Under the pieces are notes generated by a model. That model was not told where the DNA came from and made no database searches. It saw only the letters and a list, made by a program, of their open reading frames with translations. The position numbers were made by a program, and so were the translations under genes. From an uncultured Thioclava sp. (GTDB taxonomy: Bacteria; Pseudomonadota; Alphaproteobacteria; Rhodobacterales; Rhodobacteraceae), in contig NZ_CAJYBT010000001.1 in NCBI RefSeq assembly GCF_913064665.1, positions 121,199 to 185,198 on the forward strand: DNA of 64,000 nt. Direction: 5' to 3'. Below are positions 47,081 to 55,235 of the stretch, piece by piece. Numbering within the stretch: the first letter of the stretch is position 1; each line of letters begins with the position of its first letter.

Positions 47081-48615
47081 ATGGCGCGGGTTTTCGCGCT
47101 CATAATCGTGCCGTTGATCGGCGCCTATTCTTTGCTGGAGCCATTTGGCCGCGATCAGGGCATTCATGCAACAATCGCCTATGCGCTCGACAATGGCTTG
47201 GTCACCTATCGCGATGTGTTCAACATCAAGCCACCATTGACGACGGCGGTGCATTGGCTGTCACAGGTGCTGTTTGGCCATTCGATGATGGCGATCCGCG
47301 AACTGGACCTGATTTTCGCGACGCTGACCGCGCTTGGCTTGGTCGAGATCGGGCGGCTGTTGCGGCGCGGCCTGGCGTTCGGTTTCGCGGCCCTGTGGGG
47401 TTTGCGCTGATTTATTACAGCTACGGATTTTGGGCGCATGCCCAGACCGATGGCTGGGCCGCGTTTCTCGTGGTGGCGGCGCTGTGGATGATGTTGCTGG
47501 GGTGGCGACGCTCCAAAGGCCGCGTGCGTCTGTGGCTTATGATCGGGTCTGGGGTGGCGCTGGGGTTGGCTTTTGGGCTCAAGTACACCATCGGTGGCGC
47601 TGGGGTTTTGATCGTTGCGCCCCTGATTGCCGGGCTGATCGGACAAACGCACACCCGTTTTTTGCTGCGGGATCTGCTCGCCTGCGTTCTGGGAGGGCTT
47701 GCGGTTTTGGCCCTGATCGTCGCCGTCATGGTGGCCTTTGGCGCGCTTGATCCATTCCTTGAGATCCAGTCTTTCATCGTCGGCTACGTCGGCTACGTCC
47801 CAAAGAACAAACCCGGCCTTCTATATGAATTTCTGCTGATTGGCATGTCATCGCCCTACCTGATTGCGACTGTGGCCGTCGGACTAATTGCAGCCGCGCT
47901 TGAATGGGCGGCCACGCGGCGGTCGCTGAGTCTGGTAGTGGCGCTGCTGTGGGTTCTTGCGGGTTGGGTGTCCGGGCATGTACAGGGCAAGGGAGCCAGC
48001 TATCACTTCTTGCCGATGTTACCAGCCTATGCGCTGTTGTTTGGGATCGCCATCGAGGCAATTGCGGGCCTACTGCGCAAACCCGCACATAGCCGCGCCT
48101 TTGTCATGCTGGCTCTGATCGCGCTGTATTTGCCAAGCCATGCCGCGAAGCTCGACAAGTACGGGCTGATCGCATTTGGGCAACCAGATCCGGCCAAAGT
48201 CTTTATCGCGGCCACGCCATCGTCATCGGATTTCGACCTTGCGGCGATTGTCGCGTTCGCAGATGTCGTCAAAGCGCATCGCAAGCCCGGCGACACTCTA
48301 TTTTTATGGGGATATAGCACGATGCTCTATTTCCTGGCCGATGAACCGCCACGCTATCGCTACCCGTATTCTTGGCCGTTCATGGTGAACTATTACGACG
48401 GTCGCTATACGCAAGATCTGCTCAATCGGTTGCGCGCAAACCCGCCTACACAATTCGTGCTCCAATCGAGAGATGCTACGCCGTGGGTCACTCAGAACCC
48501 GAAGAGTTCGGATGAAATGCTGGCCGAATATCCCGCGCTTACGGAGTTCTTGGCACAAAACTATCATCTCGTAGCCAAACAAGCGCGCTTTGCGCTTTAC
48601 GAGCGGAATGACTGA
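47081..48615 (+). pseudogene. Glycosyltransferase family 39 membrane protein, single-base frameshift
   Basis: The N-terminal part reads correctly from the ATG at 47081, the only start in frame after the stop at 47018. It shows a first helix, then LEPFGRDQGIHATIAYALDN and FNIKPPLTTAVHWL, the GT39 periplasmic loop, and runs to a stop at 47408. The homologous continuation (FALIYYSYGFWAHAQTDGW and about nine further helices) is in another frame ending at 48615. Adding one G to the GGGG run at 47397-47400 joins the two as ...AALWGFALIYY... into a 511-residue protein. The gene is therefore inactivated, or the base was missed in sequencing. It would use the polyprenyl-linked sugar made by the adjacent GT2. 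Confidence 0.85.
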
Positions 48616-48619
48616 TAGC

Positions 48620-49199
48620 AACTGCGTCTGATCAGCGAACTGCTGCCGCCAAGGGATGCTGATTTTGATGATTGCGTTGGTGATGGTCACCAGTCTGCGT
48701 GCGACTGCAATGATGACGAGTTTGTGTGGTTTTTCCCACTCTTGAGACGTTTTGCGACCAGCTTCAGGACCGGGGCATGATAGGCGGCGGCGAGCGCAGC
48801 CTGAAACAGCACATGCCCTAGAGACCGACGCCCGCCCGCAATAGCTCTTCGACCTCTCATCGCTCCACTGTCGAGAGGAACCGGTGCCAGGCCCGTCACC
48901 GCCGCGGCTTCGCCTGCTGTCATCCGGCCGAGTTCGGGCATCTCGGCGATTAACATTGCCGCAGAGACTGGGCCAATCCCTGGGATTGGTCTGAGAAGTC
49001 CTGCCCTTGCGACAAAAATCTCCACCCGCGCGATGACATTTTCGATGCGATGTTCGATGTCATCAATCTGAGTATCGAGCACATCTTTCAGGTTGTTATT
49101 CATAGCTTCAACATCCGTAGAAACACCCTGTTTCTGTCGAGCTCCGATCTGTGCAGTGAGCCGCTTTATCCTGTTATGGATGCCCCCGGCTGTCCGCAT
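48620..49199 (-). pseudogene. IS110-family transposase remnant
   Basis: Only the C-terminal transposase_20 part of an IS110 transposase remains: LLRPIPGIGPVSAAMLIAEM, GRMTAGEAAAVTGLAPVPLD and RGRRAIAGGRRSLGHVLF, with the N-terminal RuvC-like DEDD domain absent. After SGKN the reading frame is lost; adding one A to the run near 48734 would restore KPHKLVIIAVARRLVTITNAI, the normal C-terminus. The truncation on the right coincides with the start of an IS6 remnant, suggesting nested insertion. Confidence 0.8.
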
Positions 49200-49237
49200 A
49201 GCGATCTCTGATGATCAGCAAAGTTTCACAGCCTCGC

Positions 49238-49544
49238 TTGAAGGCCTTCCGTTTCCCTTAGCCCATCATCCCCTATGCCGTCTGGGCGTACCATCGGTTT
49301 GCCCTGAGCCTGCGCGATGTCGACAATTTGTTGGCCGAACGGGGCGTGATCGTCTTCCACGGGGAGAAAAGGGCATGGATCGTTTCAGATCCCCACGCCA
49401 AGCGCAGCGTTTTCTATCCGTCATGACCAGACCGCCACTATCTTTCGCCCAAAACGTCACCGCCTTTCCGCACCATCCTATCGCCACACTCGGGCTGGCG
49501 CATTCAGCCTATGGAATAACTATGCAGCTGAAATAGCTGCCTAA
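49238..49544 (+). pseudogene. IS6-family transposase remnant, internally deleted
   Basis: The plus strand encodes the IS6 N-terminus as PYAVWAYHRFALSLRDVDN followed by LLAERGVIV (with an in-frame TAG at 49259 before it). After a deletion that removes the DDE core come the C-terminal pieces QAQRFLSV and, one frame over, HDQTATIFRPKRHRLSAPSY and AFSLWNNYAAEIAA, ending at TAA 49542-49544. GCAAAGTTT at 49218-49226 may be a relic of the terminal inverted repeat. The element is dead. Confidence 0.65.
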
Positions 49545-49698
49545 ACGGGACGCTGAGCCTGATCTCGTCGCAACATAACAACCTGACAAAGCCACCCAGG
49601 TTCCTCAGCCGATCGAGAGACCGAAAGTGGAGCCAAGCATCTGTCAGGTGGTGATTTCTCCGAGGCAACGAAAATAAGAATGCCCAAAAAAGAGCTTT

Positions 49699-49713
49699 CC
49701 TTCAGCGGCACCA
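49699..49713 (+). repeat. Candidate attR: copy of tRNA-Thr 3' end
   Basis: CCTTCAGCGGCACCA is identical to 44334-44348 and in the same orientation. The flanking bases differ immediately on both sides, so the shared core is exactly 15 bases. No other part of a tRNA is present here. Confidence 0.6.
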
Positions 49714-50004
49714 CTCTTTCAAAAACCTAATCTGATAGAGTTCGCCCGCAAGCGGTGTTTCGAAGAATTGTTCCTATGTGGCGGGATGGGGCCTGCGAGA
49801 TTGCGTCGTGACGCGATCTCGTGGCGGAAATTCCCCCGTGTCTAGTTAGCAAAACTGACTGTCTTCACGCGGCCACAGTCCGGTTTCAGCATCATGCCTT
49901 CGATGTGGAAAAATGGACATCGCGCGGGATGCGTTTATAAAAAAATGCGTTCGGTTCGGAAAACGCGCACAGCGTTTCGCCAGATAGATAGACGAGGGAT
50001 TGGT
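49714..50004. other. Region from putative attR to ugd
   Basis: No gene is supported. An A/T-richer stretch and the ugd promoter are expected here. The last 15 bases form part of a 16-base leader shared with gmd. Confidence 0.45.
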
Positions 50005-50005
50005 A
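49990..50005 (+). repeat. 16-base leader identical to that of gmd
   Basis: AGACGAGGGATTGGTA, holding the ribosome site GAGGG, abuts the ugd ATG (the last A is the first base of the start codon). The same 16 bases occur at 59603-59618, two bases before the gmd ATG. Flanking sequence outside the 16-mer differs. Confidence 0.7.
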
Positions 50006-51324
50006 TGCGGATTGTAGTAATTGGAACCGGTTATGTCGGGCTCGTCTCGGGTGTTTGTTTTTCGGATTTCGGACATGACGTGGTTTGCGTCGACAAGGAT
50101 GCCCGCAAGATTGACATGCTCAGGAATGGCAAAGTGCCGATCTTTGAGCCCGGCCTTGACCGGCTGATGATCCGCAATGTCGAAGCGGGTCGCTTGCGTT
50201 TCACGCTGGATCTGAACGAAGCGATGGAAGGGGCCGAGGCGGTTTTCATCGCGGTTGGCACGCCGACTCGTCGGGGCGACGGTCATGCGGATTTGACCTA
50301 CGTGATGGCAGCCGCGCAGGAAGTGGCGCAGGTGGCCAAGGACTACATCGTGGTGGTGACGAAATCGACCGTGCCGGTCGGCACGAATCGCAAGGTTCGC
50401 GATGTCATGGCGGCAACCGCGCCGGATTTGGATTTTGATGTCGCTTCGAACCCCGAGTTTCTGCGCGAGGGGGCGGCGATTGACGATTTCATGAAGCCGG
50501 ATCGCGTCGTTGTCGGGGTTGAGACAGAGCGCGCGGCCAAGGTCATGGCGGAAATCTACCGCCCGCTGTATCTGCGCGAATTCCCGATCGTGGTGACCGA
50601 TTTGGAATCGGCCGAGATGATCAAATATGCCGCTAACGCGTTTCTTGCGACGAAAATCACCTTCATCAACGAGATCGCAGCGCTTTGTGAAAAAGTGGGC
50701 GCTGATGTGAAGCAAGTCGCAAGGGGGATGGGGCTCGATAACCGAATCGGCAAGAAATTCTTACATGCCGGGCCGGGCTATGGAGGGTCTTGTTTTCCGA
50801 AAGATACCAAGGCTTTGGCCCGAATTGGCCAAGAAAATGCGTCCCCGATGCTGATCACGGAAGCGGTGATCAACATCAATGAGCAAGTGAAGCGCCGGAT
50901 GGTCGATAAGCTGCTGGATTTGTGTGATGGATCGTTCAACGGCAAGACCATCGCGATCATGGGGGTGACGTTTAAGCCAAATACCGATGACATGCGGGAC
51001 GCGCCGAGTTTGACGGTTGTGCCTGCGCTACTGGGTGGTGGGGCCAAAGTACGTGTCGTGGACCCGCAGGGGCGTCACGAGGGTGAACATCTTTTGCCCG
51101 GCGTCGAATGGCTTGATGACCCTTATGCCGCGAGCGCGAACTGTGATCTTGTCGTGATCTTGACGGAATGGAACGAGTTTCGTGCGCTTGATCTTACCCG
51201 CATGGCCGGGGTGATGAAGTCGCCGCGCATGGCGGATTTGCGCAATGTCTATAGCGTAGAAGATGCCAAAAATGCTGGATTTGAGGCCTATAGCTCGATC
51301 GGGCGCCCCGGTATGGGGGCGTGA
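50005..51324 (+). CDS. ugd: UDP-glucose 6-dehydrogenase
   Basis: Oxidises UDP-glucose twice with NAD+ to UDP-glucuronate, a precursor of acidic polysaccharides. The 439-residue protein has the Rossmann motif VIGTGYVGLVSGVCFSDFGH at the N-terminus, the substrate block NPEFLREGAAIDDFMKPDR, and the catalytic cysteine in GPGYGGSCFPKDTKAL. KPNTDDMRDAPSL and the C-terminal NAD domain follow. The ATG at 50005 matches the family; the in-frame upstream ATG at 49894 is rejected. It is the first gene of the surface-polysaccharide block. Confidence 0.95.
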   Translation: MRIVVIGTGYVGLVSGVCFSDFGHDVVCVDKDARKIDMLRNGKVPIFEPGLDRLMIRNVEAGRLRFTLDLNEAMEGAEAVFIAVGTPTRRGDGHADLTYVMAAAQEVAQVAKDYIVVVTKSTVPVGTNRKVRDVMAATAPDLDFDVASNPEFLREGAAIDDFMKPDRVVVGVETERAAKVMAEIYRPLYLREFPIVVTDLESAEMIKYAANAFLATKITFINEIAALCEKVGADVKQVARGMGLDNRIGKKFLHAGPGYGGSCFPKDTKALARIGQENASPMLITEAVININEQVKRRMVDKLLDLCDGSFNGKTIAIMGVTFKPNTDDMRDAPSLTVVPALLGGGAKVRVVDPQGRHEGEHLLPGVEWLDDPYAASANCDLVVILTEWNEFRALDLTRMAGVMKSPRMADLRNVYSVEDAKNAGFEAYSSIGRPGMGA

Positions 51325-51498
51325 TCTTTCGCGATTTTTGACGTCGGATTTTTGGGCTGATTTTGGGAGGCGCTTGCGCCTGAACCGCGTGCACTTTGGT
51401 TAATGACATATTACCGCCTCGGGCGGCGGAACCAGAATTTATAGAGGAAGCTGCCTCATAACGTGCTGAATTGATAACAGTGCAAGAGGCCCTCTCTC

Positions 51499-52659
51499 AT
51501 GTCGGACAGTTCCGTACGGCTCGATCTGCCTTTCATGCTGCCCAGTCAGGCGCAGAAACATGTCACCTATAATGAGGCGCTTCAGCGGCTCGATGTCTTG
51601 ACGCAGCTGGTGCTTGAAGGGCGAGGGGCAACGATTCCGCCCGCCGTGCCTCAGGCTGGACAAATCCACGCTTTGGCGCCGATTCCACAAGGCGATTGGG
51701 CGGGCAAAGGCGGGATGCTGGCGCAGTGGACCGGCTTTGAATGGCTCTTCATCGCGCCGCAGGAAGGCTGGCAGGCTTGGGATCTGAGCACTGCCATGCA
51801 ATGCATCTTTGTCGATGGGGCGTGGCAAGAAATCGCCACGACACTGCAAAGCCTGGATGGGTTGGGAATTGGCACCGATTGGGATGCGACCAACCGGCTT
51901 GCGGTTGCGTCCGAAGCCTCGCTGTTTACGCATGCCGGGGCGGGCCATCAGCTAAAGCTCAACAAGGCGAGCGAAACCGATACGGCATCACTTTTGTATC
52001 AAAGCGATTTCACGGGCCATGCCGAGATGGGGCTCACGGGAGACAATGATTTTCTTATCAAGGTTTCGGATGACGGGAGCACTTGGACCGAGGCCCTGCG
52101 GGTCGACACGCAGAGCGGCCAACTCAGCGGGGCTGCGGTGCAGAGCAGCGCTGTCGATAAGACGCTCGGGCGGCTGATGACGGTCGGAGCCTTCGGGCTT
52201 GGTGAGACAGAGACTGCCCCTGTCCTGAGTGATCTGGATGCGACAGATATCGCAAGCGGGCTTTATACTTGGTCCACCTCGGGGACAGGAACACCACCGC
52301 TCGCAGTGAGCCTGTATGTGAAAGTCACGCGCTTCAACTCGTCCTTTTTCATAGAAGAGGTATCCCGCCCCTTTTTGGGGAAATCATGGGTGCGAGAGTG
52401 GCGTGGGAGTGCCTGGACAGCTTGGGTGGAAATCTACAGCAATCTCTCAATTCTCGGCACTGTGTCGCAATCAGGCGGCGTCCCGAAAGGGGCCCTGATC
52501 GAACGCGGGTCAAATGCGAATGGCACCTATGTGCGTTTCGCCGATGGGACGCAGATGTGCTGGAAAGATAACACCGCCCTCACGACTGCGCCTGCTGTGT
52601 TTGTCGGGACGATCACGAAAATCGACGGGAATAAACTGTGGATCGGTCGCTGGTTCTAA
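51499..52659 (+). CDS. DUF2793 protein, phage/GTA tail-fibre or spike-like
   Basis: A 386-residue protein. Its first ~110 residues (RLDLPFMLPSQAQKHVTYNE, RLDVLTQLVL, WTGFEWLFIAPQEGWQAW) are the DUF2793 domain, found in prophages and in gene transfer agents of Rhodobacterales. The middle is beta-rich and the C-terminus (LIERGSNANGTYVRFADGTQ ending in WIGRWF) resembles tail-fibre tips. No signal peptide. It heads a three-gene module with two small proteins and stands alone, without capsid or packaging genes. Such isolated fibre or spike genes encode receptor-binding parts of GTA particles; that role is inference. Confidence 0.75.
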   Translation: MSDSSVRLDLPFMLPSQAQKHVTYNEALQRLDVLTQLVLEGRGATIPPAVPQAGQIHALAPIPQGDWAGKGGMLAQWTGFEWLFIAPQEGWQAWDLSTAMQCIFVDGAWQEIATTLQSLDGLGIGTDWDATNRLAVASEASLFTHAGAGHQLKLNKASETDTASLLYQSDFTGHAEMGLTGDNDFLIKVSDDGSTWTEALRVDTQSGQLSGAAVQSSAVDKTLGRLMTVGAFGLGETETAPVLSDLDATDIASGLYTWSTSGTGTPPLAVSLYVKVTRFNSSFFIEEVSRPFLGKSWVREWRGSAWTAWVEIYSNLSILGTVSQSGGVPKGALIERGSNANGTYVRFADGTQMCWKDNTALTTAPAVFVGTITKIDGNKLWIGRWF

Positions 52660-52670
52660 GGAGTAACGCC

Positions 52671-52985
52671 ATGAAAATTAACCTCTCCCCCGTTCGCCTT
52701 GATACGCTACTAGAGCTGTCTGTCGCTGGCGATATGCTGACCCTCAATGGCGAGACGCTGGACCTTTCCGCAATCCCCGAGGGGGCGACGCTGCCAGCAG
52801 ATGCCGTGATGTCGGATTGGGTCGTAGGCCCCGTTACGCGCATCAATGGCGAACTAAGCCTGACCTTGCGCCTGCCATGTGGCCCGGACGCCCCCGAGGA
52901 GACGCGGTTTCCGCAGCCGATTACCGTCACCGAAGACGGTCCGATTATGTTGCCAGCTTACGCACTTGAGGAGATCAGCGAATGA
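52671..52985 (+). CDS. Small hypothetical protein of the fibre module
   Basis: A 104-residue acidic protein starting MKINLSPVRLDTLLELSVAG. Similar small proteins accompany DUF2793 or tail-fibre genes in Rhodobacteraceae prophages, from memory; a function is not established. The start at 52671 follows AAGGAGTAACGCC; an in-frame ATG at 52638 lies inside the fibre gene. It overlaps the next gene by four bases (ATGA). Confidence 0.7.
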   Translation: MKINLSPVRLDTLLELSVAGDMLTLNGETLDLSAIPEGATLPADAVMSDWVVGPVTRINGELSLTLRLPCGPDAPEETRFPQPITVTEDGPIMLPAYALEEISE

Positions 52986-53299
52986 GCATCGAATTTGATA
53001 TGAGCAAGCTGATTACGGCAGACGCAAAGGCGACAGAAGCCAAGGCCCTAAGAGCTAGCGCGATCAAGGGTGAATGTGCGACGCGCATCACCGAGATTCT
53101 GGATGGCAACACAATGACCAATCTGCAAAGCGCGGCAATCGTGGGGCTGTTGAGCAGCGAAGAAATGGACCTATTTCGCAGCGCGCAGCTATGGATTTCA
53201 ACGATGCTGACCTCGGCCCGAACAGCGATTGCCGAGGGGGGGGAGCCGATCTGGCCCGAAAGTCCCGATGGGCTTGCAGCGCTCGTGGCCAAATTCTAG
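52982..53299 (+). CDS. Small hypothetical protein, possible tail assembly chaperone-like
   Basis: A 105-residue, mostly helical, charged protein rich in A, E and K (DMSKLITADAKATEAKALR...), without signal peptide or membrane segment. It overlaps the upstream small gene by four bases, making the three genes a translationally coupled module. Size and position resemble accessory or chaperone genes downstream of phage fibre genes, but I recognise no defined family. Confidence 0.6.
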   Translation: MSIEFDMSKLITADAKATEAKALRASAIKGECATRITEILDGNTMTNLQSAAIVGLLSSEEMDLFRSAQLWISTMLTSARTAIAEGGEPIWPESPDGLAALVAKF

Positions 53300-53369
53300 T
53301 CACGCGCACGAAATCAGGCGCGTCTGCGTGCGGATGGATAGACTTGTGCACGGGGACGACGCCCCCCGC

Positions 53370-55235
53370 TCATCCTTCGGCGGGGCCGGGTTGCACGGCT
53401 CCTTTTGGAGCATCACCTGCATTGAGAGGTAGCGCCGCGGCATCAAGCTTGAGCTTGGCTTGCCAGAAATCGAGCTGGGTCAGGTTGTCATATCCGCTGC
53501 GCCACGTTTTGCACAGGGAGTCGTGGTTTTGCCAAATCATCCACATCGCGCGCCAAATCGGCAGGCTGACTTTCAGCGCCCGGCGCATGGAATGGTGGAC
53601 GGTGTAGCTACGTTTTCCATCACTCGAAATATAGGTGATTTGTGCGGCCCCCCAGATCGGGCGAATCTGGCCGCGCTTAACCGCAGCCAAAACGATACGG
53701 TTCCCAATCCGGCCAAAGCCAGGCAGGAGGTGACCGTTTAAAATGAATTTCATAAGACTGCGCGGCACCCAACGATGCGGCGAAATCCAAGACCACGGCG
53801 GCAAGCGATGTTGCGCCTCAGTCTCTTCGGGTCGCCAACGCTCTTGATCCGTCAGCGCGCCAATCTGCTGCCGTCGCACGCTCATATCTGCATTTTCGGC
53901 AAAAAAACTGGGTCCCGCCAAGGTATCTTGCAGCGCCAAGCCGATCGCTTCAAGCGTCTCATAATGGTGGGGCAGCAAGCTGCGGAAATAGAAGCGCAGC
54001 ATCAGTTTAAAAATCCCTTTGCGTCCGATTTCCATCTCTGGCAGCGCGAAGTGATGCGCCAGATGGCTGCGCAGATCGAGATAGACGGTGAGAGGAGACT
54101 CTTTCACCGTGAAATCTTCGTCCTGATACGACATGACACCGGGCAAAGTGACGATGTTGAAATCATGCGCGAGGCTGAAGCTGACGTCATCTCCGCGCAC
54201 GAAGAACGGGAAGGGCATGTGTTTCACTTCGGCGACCGGGAACGCGAAATACCACCACCCGCCGTAGAAATTATGCGGCTGCCGGGCGGTGCTATCGAAT
54301 TCCAGCTCAAGAACCTGCGCGATTTCACGCAGATCAAGATCAATATGCTGCGGCTGACAGATCTTGTTAAACAGCGCGCCATTCTCCCAGAGTTTCCAAT
54401 GGTATTGCGCATTTGAAACGGCGCCGGCGACGGCGGTTTTCGGATCTTTCGCGTAGGCGAGAAACATCCATGTGCGCTCAATCGCAGCCATGTGGACAGC
54501 CGCATCATCATCCATAAACAAGCAATGGGATGCTCCGCGCCTTTGCGCCTCGATCAGCCCACGCGCGAACCCACCCGAGCCCCCAAGATTTTCATTCTCT
54601 ATCAGGCTCACATGGTCCGAGCGTTCGATTGAGGCGCTTTGCCCGTTATCGACAATGGTGAGGTGAAGATTGTCTTGCAGCGGCGATGTCGCGATGAAGG
54701 ATTCAAACCGCTGCACGGTTCTTGCAACTGCAGCCTCACGCTTGAACGTGGTGATCGAGAGCATCAATTGAGGCGTGCATGTCGGAGCATCGTTTGTTTG
54801 CCAATGCGCATTGCGCAAGGTGCAATCATCGGCCAATGCCCGCAACTCGAAGTATAAAACGCCGCGGGTGTCAAAGCTCATCAGTGGCTCGAGGGGCAGT
54901 CGGAAGGACGTGCCATCTTTTAGCGAGATGATCTCATTGTAGAGCCGTTCAACGGAGCGTTCGGGCAAAGCCAGAGACACCACCAGTTCAAAAGTTCCAG
55001 TGCCATCCAGCGCCAGCAATACCGAAGCAAGGGCGCAATTCTTATGCCACTTTCCAATATTGAACAGGTTGTAATAGGTGTCAAAACTGGCATGGCCGCC
55101 CTTGAGGAAGCGGATTTCTTGCGTCTTTTGCGAGTATGCCGCGGCATCGGAAAGCCGCATATAAAGATCACGTTCGGTGCAAAGCCCGAGCTCGGGCCAG
55201 ATCAGACTTTGCAGATTGGTCGCCTGTTCTGACAT
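53370..55235 (-). CDS. Galactofuranosyltransferase GlfT2-like glycosyltransferase
   Basis: A 621-residue GT2-fold enzyme with the long N-terminal beta domain and long C-terminal helical extension of GlfT2, the polymerising UDP-galactofuranose transferase of mycobacteria. The catalytic domain contains LMLSITTFKREAAVARTVQR, NLGGSGGFARGLIEAQRRGA, the metal-binding FMDDDAAVHM and the YGGWWYFAFPV acceptor block. A UDP-galactopyranose mutase gene lies at 61.9-63 kb, which supplies its donor. It is translationally coupled (TGATG) to the sulfotransferase-like gene that follows it downstream on the right side of the map. Confidence 0.85.
   Translation of the reverse strand: MSEQATNLQSLIWPELGLCTERDLYMRLSDAAAYSQKTQEIRFLKGGHASFDTYYNLFNIGKWHKNCALASVLLALDGTGTFELVVSLALPERSVERLYNEIISLKDGTSFRLPLEPLMSFDTRGVLYFELRALADDCTLRNAHWQTNDAPTCTPQLMLSITTFKREAAVARTVQRFESFIATSPLQDNLHLTIVDNGQSASIERSDHVSLIENENLGGSGGFARGLIEAQRRGASHCLFMDDDAAVHMAAIERTWMFLAYAKDPKTAVAGAVSNAQYHWKLWENGALFNKICQPQHIDLDLREIAQVLELEFDSTARQPHNFYGGWWYFAFPVAEVKHMPFPFFVRGDDVSFSLAHDFNIVTLPGVMSYQDEDFTVKESPLTVYLDLRSHLAHHFALPEMEIGRKGIFKLMLRFYFRSLLPHHYETLEAIGLALQDTLAGPSFFAENADMSVRRQQIGALTDQERWRPEETEAQHRLPPWSWISPHRWVPRSLMKFILNGHLLPGFGRIGNRIVLAAVKRGQIRPIWGAAQITYISSDGKRSYTVHHSMRRALKVSLPIWRAMWMIWQNHDSLCKTWRSGYDNLTQLDFWQAKLKLDAAALPLNAGDAPKGAVQPGPAEG

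Larger units (their letters stand above)
44349..49698. mobile_element. Putative relic genomic island at tRNA-Thr
   Basis: The interval between the 15-bp direct repeats (about 5.35 kb) holds a LAB_N-type small membrane protein, a methyltransferase, a DPM/ArnC-like glycosyltransferase, a frameshifted GT39 glycosyltransferase and two decayed insertion sequences. No integrase gene is present. The distal repeat lies on the side of the tRNA 3' end, as in integrated islands. Gene content suggests a surface-glycan or lipid modification cassette. The element as a whole is an inference from the repeat geometry; the decayed IS copies near the right end suggest how mobility functions may have been lost. 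Confidence 0.5.

Noticed and set aside
47077..48615. A single 512-codon frame for the GT39 gene
   Set aside because: Its first ~110 residues are Arg/His-rich nonsense; the true N-terminus is in the frame of 47081, so the gene is frameshifted rather than intact.
49093..49536. Plus-strand open frame of 147 codons across the IS remnants
   Set aside because: It crosses antisense IS110 sequence and IS6 fragments in mixed frames; only short pieces match the IS6 transposase.
53300..53369. Full prophage around the DUF2793 module
   Set aside because: Neighbouring genes on both sides are polysaccharide enzymes; no capsid, portal, terminase, lysis or integrase genes are present.
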